A stretch of 58,779 bases of DNA from a virus. A program made the translations under genes and the position numbers. Where the stretch lies: the IMG/VR virus record IMGVR_UViG_3300022851_000005, positions 1-58,779 of that record. One strand, written 5' to 3'. This document shows, one piece after another, positions 8,215 through 14,609 of the stretch. The notes beneath the pieces were generated by a model. That model saw only the letters and a list, made by a program, of their open reading frames with translations. It searched no databases and was not told the origin of the DNA. Positions within the stretch are counted from its first letter, which is position 1. Each line of letters opens with the position of its first letter.

Positions 8215-8444
8215 ACGGGAAAAAATGTAAAGATCTAAGAAAACAAGCAGACTCTATAGTCCTTGAGTGGGTTAAGAGTCTTCTTAGTGAAGAAGATTGT
8301 GATAAGGTTAATATAAATAATCTATATAAGCACCTTCCAGACGAGGATTACTACCATGCAAATAGTAGTAGAAGGCTTAATATAATGAGTCCTCGTTGGG
8401 TCTATAAAAAGCTTAAGGGGGGTAAAGCTATTGCCCTATCGTAA
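8211..8444 (+). CDS. Hypothetical basic protein
   Basis: 77 residues, Lys/Arg-rich at both ends, with a helical middle (VLEWVKSLLSEEDCDKV) and a C-terminal SPRWVYKKLKG segment. It overlaps the exonuclease by 4 nt (ATGA) and the endonuclease I gene by 14 nt, so it probably belongs to the same recombination cluster. No family assigned. Confidence 0.7.
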   Translation: MNGKKCKDLRKQADSIVLEWVKSLLSEEDCDKVNINNLYKHLPDEDYYHANSSRRLNIMSPRWVYKKLKGGKAIALS

Positions 8445-8895
8445 ACCAAAGAAAGAGAGGAAAAAAGAAGTAGGAGTACCTAAAGGATATGATTCTAAGT
8501 TTGAACTATATTTAGATAAGAAAGTATTATCTAATAAATGGTTCTATGTAGCTACTCCTGACCCTGATCCTATTCATTATAGTGTTCCTCATACTTACCA
8601 CACAGATTTTGTTATGGAAGATGGGGATAATATAATATATTTAGAGGCTAAAGGACGCTTCTGGGACTATCAAGAGTATAATAAATATATATGGGTACGT
8701 GAATCCCTCTCAGAGAATGAGGAGCTAGTATTTTTATTTGCTTCACCTCATGCAGCTATGCCTGCTACAAAGAGGCGTAAAGATGGTACTAAGTTCTCTC
8801 ATGCTGAGTGGGCTACTAAGAATAAATTTAGGTGGTATGACGAATTTAATTTACCAGAGGAGTGGAAACTAAATGACCCTAGAACAGATGGTTAA
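8431..8895 (+). CDS. Endonuclease I, Holliday-junction resolvase (T7 gp3 family)
   Basis: 154 residues, nearly the length of T7 endonuclease I (149). The family core is visible: a YDSKFELYL helix with Glu25, HTDF with Asp59, and LEAKGRFW with Glu72 and Lys74, which form the metal-binding active site. It resolves branched DNA before packaging and helps degrade host DNA. Translation starts at TTG 8431, nine bases after a long AGGGGGG ribosome site within the preceding gene. Confidence 0.92.
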   Translation: MPYRKPKKERKKEVGVPKGYDSKFELYLDKKVLSNKWFYVATPDPDPIHYSVPHTYHTDFVMEDGDNIIYLEAKGRFWDYQEYNKYIWVRESLSENEELVFLFASPHAAMPATKRRKDGTKFSHAEWATKNKFRWYDEFNLPEEWKLNDPRTDG

Positions 8896-9016
8896 CTTTG
8901 AGGAGGTATTTATATTTAGCGGGTGGACATATAAGTCATTTGCTACGTTAGTATTGAAACCTATTGGAGTTAGTAAAAAGGATCGTAAGCAATTGAAGAG
9001 GTTTCTAGGTGAGTAA
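8873..9016 (+). CDS. Small 47-residue protein
   Basis: ATG 8873 lies in the tail of the endonuclease gene and the frame runs to TAA 9014-9016, overlapping the next gene by 8 nt. This exactly bridges the gap between two well-supported genes, which is the main argument that it is real. It has a basic C-terminal half (SKKDRKQLKRFLG). No family recognised. Confidence 0.5.
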   Translation: MTLEQMVNFEEVFIFSGWTYKSFATLVLKPIGVSKKDRKQLKRFLGE

Positions 9017-9674
9017 AATACTAGGTACAGTCGCAGAAGTAAAAACTTATAACCTTCGGTGGATAGATACATGTATAAATGTATTAGGAGATAAAGTACC
9101 CTTAGATAAATGGCTATTAGCTCTTGAATACGAAAAACAAATAGGAATTCAATTTGAAGATAAAGATAAAATATACGCAAATGCTAAATATCCTATTCAT
9201 TTTATAGGTTCTTTACCTGAAGACGCCCAAGCAAGAAAGGACGTACCAATCTATACAGGCTTTTTAAAGTATTTTCCTAAAGCCATTGTAGCCGTTACAG
9301 AACTAAGCCTTCAAGGTAATAAGCAGCATCATCCTGATAAGCCTTTACATTGGGATAAAAGTAAATCTACTGATGAACTAGATGCGTTAACTAGACATCT
9401 ATTAGACTCAGGGACTTACGATTCTGATGGAGTTCTTCATGATGTTAAAGTAGCTTGGAGAGCTATGGCAAACTTAGAAAGGAAACTAGATGCGGGTTTG
9501 AAGTTTAAACAAGAACTACCTACTGCTTATAACACAGCCTTAAAAGAAGCTACACATGGTACTGGAAAGCCTAAAGTACGCTTTACGTATACTCCAGATA
9601 ATAAATCATGGCCTAGTCTAGATACATTTTACGACACCAAGGACTTTATTAATAATAGTGATAAGGGGGATTAA
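9009..9674 (+). CDS. dATP/dGTP diphosphohydrolase-like protein (DUF5664-type)
   Basis: A 221-residue protein starting at GTG 9009. The central region (about 77-165) matches the DUF5664 or dATP/dGTP diphosphohydrolase N-terminal pattern: a helix with VAVTELSLQGN, then DALTRHLLDSG, a DSDGVLHD stretch and an AWRAMANLE helix. Relatives include the MazZ-like enzymes that remove competing purine nucleotides in phages with modified adenine, but no PurZ homologue is seen here. It may adjust nucleotide pools together with the ribonucleotide reductase and ThyX. Confidence 0.65.
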   Translation: MSKILGTVAEVKTYNLRWIDTCINVLGDKVPLDKWLLALEYEKQIGIQFEDKDKIYANAKYPIHFIGSLPEDAQARKDVPIYTGFLKYFPKAIVAVTELSLQGNKQHHPDKPLHWDKSKSTDELDALTRHLLDSGTYDSDGVLHDVKVAWRAMANLERKLDAGLKFKQELPTAYNTALKEATHGTGKPKVRFTYTPDNKSWPSLDTFYDTKDFINNSDKGD

Positions 9675-9676
9675 TT

Positions 9677-9940
9677 ATGAGCTTATTACTTCTATTCGCT
9701 GCTCAGTTTGTTAATATATTTCTAAGAGCTTTCCAACAACGTAACGTAGCTCACATGCATTATATACCTATACTTCCAATTAGTACCCTAATGGCCTTGA
9801 CAGAAGTGTTCGTTATTGGTACAATAGCTATTCAGACTATATCTAACCAGATAGGCTGGGAAGAAGTAGCAGCCTTAGCACTAGGAGGCGGTACAGGATG
9901 TATAGTGAGTATGTATTTACATAATAAGGTGTTTAAATAA
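9677..9940 (+). CDS. Conserved membrane protein
   Basis: 87 residues. An N-terminal amphipathic helix with NIFLRAFQQRNVAHMHY is followed by two hydrophobic segments (about 28-56 and 63-80) with a glycine-rich GGGTG turn and the ending MYLHNK. This layout recurs in tailed phages, but I know no function for it. It follows the diphosphohydrolase-like gene by 2 nt and contains a strong internal promoter. Confidence 0.7.
   Translation: MSLLLLFAAQFVNIFLRAFQQRNVAHMHYIPILPISTLMALTEVFVIGTIAIQTISNQIGWEEVAALALGGGTGCIVSMYLHNKVFK
9797..9825 (+). promoter_or_regulatory. Internal sigma-70 promoter, 11/12 match
   Basis: TTGACA at 9797-9802, 17-bp spacer, TACAAT at 9820-9825, inside the membrane-protein gene. 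Transcription would start near 9832 and could boost the topoisomerase-type zinc-finger gene, the phosphatase and the ribonucleotide reductase. Confidence 0.55.
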
Positions 9941-9941
9941 T

Positions 9942-10157
9942 ATGGGTGATATAGCTGATTTTTACTTAGACTCAGCAATGAGCAATGAAGATTTTGATCC
10001 TAGAGATGAGGAGTTTGGAGGTTTACCTGCTTTAGGGTCAGGAGCGTGTCCTAAATGTAAAGGTAGCACAACCTTAAGACAAGGCCCTTATGGGGAATTC
10101 TATGGCTGTTCTTCATTCCCTAAATGTAATGGTACACGAAAAGTACATGGTTGGTAG
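9942..10157 (+). CDS. Topoisomerase-type zinc-finger protein
   Basis: 71 residues. The C-terminal half is a single topoisomerase IA-type zinc finger: C-P-K-C, then GPYGEFYGCSSFPKC. The N-terminal half is acidic (IADFYLDSAMSNEDFDPRD). Such stand-alone fingers occur in phages and may bind single-stranded DNA. It starts one base after the membrane-protein gene. Confidence 0.8.
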   Translation: MGDIADFYLDSAMSNEDFDPRDEEFGGLPALGSGACPKCKGSTTLRQGPYGEFYGCSSFPKCNGTRKVHGW

Positions 10158-10176
10158 TTGATATTAAGGAGTATAT

Positions 10177-10800
10177 ATGAAAACGTTAGTAATAGGAGAC
10201 CTACACGGCCAGAAGAATTTAGCAGAAAAAGCTATAGATACAGGATACCCTGTTATATTTGTAGGGGACTATGTAGATTCTTTTAATAAAGATGCGGTTG
10301 CATGTATCGAGACTCTTAAGTTTGTTCTAGAGTCTATAGAGTCTGGGAAGGCTCAAGGACTTTTAGGTAATCATGAGATGAGTTATATAGATGACTCTAT
10401 GAGATGCTCCGGTTATAATCCCCTAACTCATAATATGATTAGACATTTAGATATTAGTAGCTTAAAGAGTTATATGTATGCTGAGGGATTCTTAATTACT
10501 CATGCAGGTATCAGTCAAAACTTATTAAATAGTAATCATATTAATCTAGATGAGTACTTACTTAAAGAAGATTATAATCAGATAGGGAGAAGTCGAGGAG
10601 GTTCCTCTTTATGTGGAGGTCTCTATTGGTGTGACTGGTCAGAGTTTGATCCTGTTGAAGGTGTTGATCAGATTGTAGGGCATTCTAGAGGTAAAGATAT
10701 ACGAGAGAAAAGTAATAACTTCTGTATTGATGTACTAGAGGATTCTAATCCTAGAGGTTTGTTAATAGAAGATGGAGTAGCAGAAATTCTAGAGTTATAA
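10177..10800 (+). CDS. Calcineurin-like metallophosphatase
   Basis: A 207-residue metallophosphatase of the lambda-phosphatase type. Metal ligands are seen in IGDLHG (Asp8, His10), VGDYVDS (Asp31), GNHE (Asn65, His66), ITHAG and IVGHS. It could dephosphorylate proteins or nucleotides; specificity cannot be read from the sequence. A second, unrelated-looking phosphoesterase is at 56085. The start follows AAGGAG closely. Confidence 0.88.
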   Translation: MKTLVIGDLHGQKNLAEKAIDTGYPVIFVGDYVDSFNKDAVACIETLKFVLESIESGKAQGLLGNHEMSYIDDSMRCSGYNPLTHNMIRHLDISSLKSYMYAEGFLITHAGISQNLLNSNHINLDEYLLKEDYNQIGRSRGGSSLCGGLYWCDWSEFDPVEGVDQIVGHSRGKDIREKSNNFCIDVLEDSNPRGLLIEDGVAEILEL

Positions 10801-10928
10801 TAGAAGAGGTTTCTAGAGCCTTAAAGTCCTCGGCAAGTACAGCCTCTCACATCAAGCTATTAGTGCTGAAATGTTATGCTCAAAGTGTTACGGCGGGGCG
10901 TTTTATAATAATAATAAGGGAAATAGAA

Positions 10929-11327
10929 GTGAATAAAAAATCAGTAAGTCCTAAAAAGTCTTACTCAGATACGTTATACCACGCAAGGGATAGAGAGATT
11001 ATTTTTAATCTTACATATTCAGAATACCTTGAATTATGGTTAGTATCTGGTAAATGGGAATTTAAAGGTACTTCTAAAGGAAGTTATCAGATGTGTAGAT
11101 ATGGGGATACAGGCCCTTATTCTATTAATAACTGTAGAATAGATACTGTAGAAAATAACCAAATGGAAAAGTATACTAAACATGACGGAGGTAATACCCA
11201 AGACATACTTGTAGCATATTTAGAAGGTAGTACTCAAAGGACTATTGCAAATGAATTTAACCTAAGCCAGTCAGGAGTATCTAGAATTATTAATGGTAAG
11301 AGGAGAGTACATGAGCAACGGATTTAA
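10929..11327 (+). CDS. Possible endonuclease-like protein with C-terminal helix-turn-helix
   Basis: From GTG 10929, preceded by AAGGGA at the usual distance, this is 132 residues; an upstream ATG (10863) would add an unlikely leader. The middle has the phage motif M-C-R-Y-G-D-T-G-P-Y-S-I-N-N-C-R-I-D-T, common in small endonuclease-like phage proteins. The last 45 residues form a helix-turn-helix (ILVAYLEGSTQRTIANEF, then QSGVSRIINGK) like that of site-specific recombinases. A homing or regulatory role are both possible. It overlaps the ribonucleotide reductase start. Confidence 0.55.
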   Translation: MNKKSVSPKKSYSDTLYHARDREIIFNLTYSEYLELWLVSGKWEFKGTSKGSYQMCRYGDTGPYSINNCRIDTVENNQMEKYTKHDGGNTQDILVAYLEGSTQRTIANEFNLSQSGVSRIINGKRRVHEQRI

Positions 11328-13209
11328 AATGGATGAATACCAAAAATTTATTCATAAGTCTAGATATGCACGTTATATAGATAAAGAAAAGAGAAGGGAG
11401 ACTTGGGAAGAGACTGTATCTAGATATATTAACTTCTGGATTAATAGGGGACAACTAAAAGATAAAGAGGCAGGAGAATTATACAAAGCTGTAAGTCATA
11501 TGGAAATAACACCTTCTATGCGATGTATGATGACCGCAGGAGCCGCCTTAGACAGAGACAATGTAGCAGGCTTTAACTGCTCTTATCTCCCTATAGATAG
11601 CCCACGCTCTTTCGATGAACTAATGTACGTACTACTATGTGGTACAGGAGTAGGGTTCTCAGTAGAGCAATCCTATGTAGATAAATTACCAGAAATAGCG
11701 GATACATTTCATGACACAGAATCAACAATCGTTGTTAGCGACAGTAAAATTGGATGGGCGTCTAGCTTTAGAGAACTCATCAGTCTCCTCTACGCAGGAA
11801 AAGTACCAAAGTGTGATCTTACAAGGATCAGACCGGCTGGAGCGAAGCTTAAGATCTTTGGGGGCAGAGCTTCAGGGCCTGAGCCTCTCTCCGACCTATT
11901 TAACTTCACGGTGGATATCTTTAAGAGCGCTGCGGGAAGAAGATTTACAGACCTTGAATGTGCTGATATTGTGTGCAAGATTGCGGACATCGTTGTTGTT
12001 GGGGGAGTTAGACGAAGCGCACTCATTAATCTCAGCGACCTTGGAAGCCAAAGAATGCAGAGAGCCAAGTCTGGCCAATGGTGGATCACTAACGGTCACA
12101 GGGCTTTAGCTAATAATAGCGCAGTCTATACAGAGAAACCAGATTTTGAAACCTTTATCGGAGAAATGGCGAGTCTATATGAAAGTAAATCAGGAGAGAG
12201 AGGAATCTTTTCGAGAGTGGCAGCAAAGAAGATTGCAGGAAAGAACGGTCGCAGGGATTCTAATCACGAGTTTGGTACTAATCCATGCTCTGAAATTATA
12301 CTCCGACCTTATCAGTTCTGTAACCTCTCCGAAGTGGTTGTACGAGAAGGAGATACACTTGAAAGCCTTAAAGAAAAAGTAAGGCTTGCTACAATACTAG
12401 GTACACTACAATCTAGTTTAACGGACTTCAGATATCTACGTAAAATCTGGAAGCGTAACACTGAAGAAGAAGCTCTATTAGGTGTAAGCCTTACAGGGAT
12501 TATGGATCACAAAGTACTAAGTGGTTCAGAGTATCCTGATGATGGATCTAATTTATCTGGGTGGTTACATCAACTTAAGGAGGTCGCAATTGAAACGAAT
12601 AAATTATGGGCTGAAAAGCTTGGCGTTAATATTTCTACTGCCATTACTTGTGTTAAGCCTTCTGGCACTGTTAGTCAGTTGGTGGATAGCAGCTCCGGTA
12701 TTCATCCTCGTTTTGCAGATTATTACATCAGAACCGTCAGAGCCGATAGAAAAGACCCACTTGCTCAAGCTATGGAGTCTTATGGGTTCCCTTGTGAAGA
12801 GGATGTTACAAAGCCTACTAACCTTGTATTCAGCTTTCCTATCAAGGCTCCAGAGGGTTCTACAGTAGTAGAGGACTTTAAAGGTATTGATCAACTTAAT
12901 ATCTGGAAAGTCTATCAAGATCATTGGTGTGAGCACAAGCCTTCTATGACTTGTTACTACAATGAGGATAACTTTTTAGATATGGCTCAATGGACTTGGA
13001 ATAACTTTGACTCTTTAAGCGGGGTATCTTACCTGCCTGAATCAGACCATAACTATAAGCAGGCCCCTTATCAAAAGATAACTGAAGAGGAATATAATAA
13101 TCTAGTAGCTTCTATGCCTACAGGTTTTGATTGGGACATTGAAGAACTAGAAGATGAAACTACAGGTACACAAGAGTTAGCGTGTGTGTCGGGAGTATGT
13201 GAAATATAA
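11311..13209 (+). CDS. nrdJ: Class II (B12-dependent) ribonucleoside-triphosphate reductase
   Basis: From ATG 11311, preceded by AGAGGAG, a 632-residue monomeric adenosylcobalamin-dependent reductase of the Lactobacillus leichmannii type (about 739 residues there). The key cysteines are Cys90 (GFNCSYLP), Cys326 in NPCSEI (radical site) with Glu328, Cys337 (QFCNL) and the C-terminal shuttle pair Cys625 and Cys630. It makes deoxynucleotides for phage replication without oxygen, provided the host supplies B12 and a thioredoxin-type reductant; neither is encoded here. It cooperates with ThyX at 53903. Confidence 0.93.
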   Translation: MSNGFKMDEYQKFIHKSRYARYIDKEKRRETWEETVSRYINFWINRGQLKDKEAGELYKAVSHMEITPSMRCMMTAGAALDRDNVAGFNCSYLPIDSPRSFDELMYVLLCGTGVGFSVEQSYVDKLPEIADTFHDTESTIVVSDSKIGWASSFRELISLLYAGKVPKCDLTRIRPAGAKLKIFGGRASGPEPLSDLFNFTVDIFKSAAGRRFTDLECADIVCKIADIVVVGGVRRSALINLSDLGSQRMQRAKSGQWWITNGHRALANNSAVYTEKPDFETFIGEMASLYESKSGERGIFSRVAAKKIAGKNGRRDSNHEFGTNPCSEIILRPYQFCNLSEVVVREGDTLESLKEKVRLATILGTLQSSLTDFRYLRKIWKRNTEEEALLGVSLTGIMDHKVLSGSEYPDDGSNLSGWLHQLKEVAIETNKLWAEKLGVNISTAITCVKPSGTVSQLVDSSSGIHPRFADYYIRTVRADRKDPLAQAMESYGFPCEEDVTKPTNLVFSFPIKAPEGSTVVEDFKGIDQLNIWKVYQDHWCEHKPSMTCYYNEDNFLDMAQWTWNNFDSLSGVSYLPESDHNYKQAPYQKITEEEYNNLVASMPTGFDWDIEELEDETTGTQELACVSGVCEI

Positions 13210-13376
13210 TGTGGGAATATAAAATAGAGAGCTTTGTAACAGGCTCTATAGACGGTAAGACCTCTGCTATTAACCATCATGGTTTAGAGGGTTGGGAGTT
13301 GATCTCAGTAAACGATTTAAAATACTTTGTATTTAAAAGAAAAATAATAAAAACAAAACTAAAGAATAAGGTTTAA
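13209..13376 (+). CDS. DUF4177-like small protein
   Basis: ATG 13209 overlaps the reductase stop by one base. The 55-residue product reads W-E-Y-K-I near the start, N-H-H-G-L-E-G-W-E-L-I-S-V in the middle and Y-F-V-F-K-R near the end, the signature of DUF4177 proteins, which form small beta-alpha-beta units of unknown function. It fills the gap before 13382. Confidence 0.7.
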   Translation: MWEYKIESFVTGSIDGKTSAINHHGLEGWELISVNDLKYFVFKRKIIKTKLKNKV

Positions 13377-13381
13377 TAATA

Positions 13382-13726
13382 ATGAAAAGTAAAGATAATA
13401 ATAATAATAATGTCCCAGATATTTGGGAACCAGTAACTATAACTGATCTACTTAACATGAACTCTCCTACTCCTATGGAGGAAGCTTATAAAAACCTTGA
13501 GACACCTAAAAGTACAATGGACTCTTTAGATCTCTCAGGTACTGAAATAAACCCTGAAGATATTGCTAACTTACTTCAAGGCCCTGATACACGCACATTA
13601 GATTATGATAAGATTACTACAGTAGAACACTTGAAGACAGTATTTAAAGGCTTAGACTTAGTAGTAGACTATAGGTTCGCTAGTGAAGAGCTTAAAAAGT
13701 TTCTTAAGGATAAAGATGAAGCCTAA
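13382..13726 (+). CDS. Hypothetical protein
   Basis: 114 residues. The N-terminus contains five Asn codons made by an AAT microsatellite (about 13397-13411). The rest is acidic and mostly helical, ending in a Lys-rich helix (EELKKFLKDKDEA). No family. An A/T-rich leader with AAGG precedes the ATG. Confidence 0.65.
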   Translation: MKSKDNNNNNVPDIWEPVTITDLLNMNSPTPMEEAYKNLETPKSTMDSLDLSGTEINPEDIANLLQGPDTRTLDYDKITTVEHLKTVFKGLDLVVDYRFASEELKKFLKDKDEA

Positions 13727-13952
13727 AGATACAGAGACTAAACCGCCTATTAAGGAGGCTACCTTTGTAGGCTTTAAGCTTATGATAGTAGACGGTCAGA
13801 TTATGACAGAGATAACTGATGTACCTAATAAACGGATTGCACATCTCTTTAAGCCTTCTGATTGGATACTTCTAAATGCTGCGATCAATGCAGCACGTAG
13901 AGGTGTTAACGATACTGTGAAAGGTATCGAGAGAGAGATAGGGAGTTTTTAA
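13716..13952 (+). CDS. Hypothetical protein
   Basis: From ATG 13716, preceded by AAGGATAAAG, 78 residues overlapping the previous gene by 11 nt; a start at 13683 would overlap more and has no ribosome site. It contains strands around FVGFKLMIVDGQIM and a C-terminal helix LLNAAINAARRG. No recognised family. Confidence 0.65.
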   Translation: MKPKDTETKPPIKEATFVGFKLMIVDGQIMTEITDVPNKRIAHLFKPSDWILLNAAINAARRGVNDTVKGIEREIGSF

Positions 13953-14045
13953 ATGTTATTTGCTTTTGGGTTCGTATTAAGTATACTATACTTATCTCTT
14001 ATTTTAACTGAAATTGAAGCGACTAAAAAATCAAAGGAGGATTAA
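13953..14045 (+). CDS. 30-residue membrane peptide
   Basis: ATG 13953 follows the previous TAA immediately and the frame ends at TAA 14043-14045. The first 20 residues are a hydrophobic helix; the last ten are charged. The ribosome site of the next gene (AAAGGAGG) is embedded in its final codons. Its very short length makes this tentative. Confidence 0.45.
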   Translation: MLFAFGFVLSILYLSLILTEIEATKKSKED

Positions 14046-14046
14046 A

Positions 14047-14244
14047 ATGAAAGTAAAAGATTTACTATGTGCATTAAAAGACATACATCCTGATATGCCT
14101 GTAGTACTGGAAGCAGATCATGGTCATACTACAATGCATAGTACTCACTGCGGTACTATAAGCGTGGAAGACTCTTCTGGATATTATATGGAACACTGTT
14201 ACGATGGTGACGGTAGTGAAGTATTCTTAATAGAAGGTTATTAA
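14047..14244 (+). CDS. Hypothetical His-rich small protein
   Basis: 65 residues from ATG 14047 after a perfect AAAGGAGG. It begins M-K-V-K-D-L-L, then a conserved-looking H-P-D-M-P-V-V-L turn and several His residues (DHGHTTMHSTHCG). The DLLxxLxxxxPDMPV opening is common in small phage proteins of unknown function. It is the last rightward gene; its stop overlaps the stop of the leftward endolysin. Confidence 0.7.
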   Translation: MKVKDLLCALKDIHPDMPVVLEADHGHTTMHSTHCGTISVEDSSGYYMEHCYDGDGSEVFLIEGY

Positions 14245-14609
14245 TAACTCCAAGACCCTTTAAGCATATCGGCTTTGTCTAGGTGTAAAAACCTAGCAGA
14301 GCCTTTCTGATTCCATCCTATTCTTCTACAGCCTAAAGAGTACGCTATACTAGTTAACTCTATAACATCTACTCCTCTCACCTTTATATCAACTGCTAAG
14401 CCCGTAGTATGAGCACCGGGATAGTCTTTCTTTTTCTCTATAGGATGCTCAGGACACCTATAACCACTACTAATAACTATAGGCTTACCAAATGTAAACC
14501 TTACAGTATCTAACCACTCCATAAACTCTTGATTCCAAGCAGAGCCTCCACAATGCTGACAGAGCATTTCAGACTCTTTAAAGTATTTAGATTCTTTCAT
14601 ATTATCCAT
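14241..14609 (-). CDS. M15-family peptidase endolysin
   Basis: A 122-residue peptidase_M15 (VanY/Ply118-like) domain with no signal peptide. Zinc ligands are His67 and Asp74 in GAHTTGLAVD and His109 in FLHLD; SGYRCPEH precedes them. It should cut peptidoglycan cross-links and release progeny, relying on the holin-like protein at 25581 for access. It is the last gene of the late operon, overlapping the 1885-residue protein by 8 nt. Confidence 0.88.
   Translation of the reverse strand: MDNMKESKYFKESEMLCQHCGGSAWNQEFMEWLDTVRFTFGKPIVISSGYRCPEHPIEKKKDYPGAHTTGLAVDIKVRGVDVIELTSIAYSLGCRRIGWNQKGSARFLHLDKADMLKGSWSY

Noticed and set aside
10929-11327. Lysogeny genes (integrase or repressor), considered because of the helix-turn-helix here and at 37775
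   Set aside because: Neither protein has a recombinase catalytic domain, and no attachment site, integrase or repressor pair was found; the phage looks lytic.
11711-12109. Open frames on both strands inside the ribonucleotide reductase gene
   Set aside because: The reductase frame carries all catalytic motifs; the other frames show no domain and exist because of locally GC-rich codon use.
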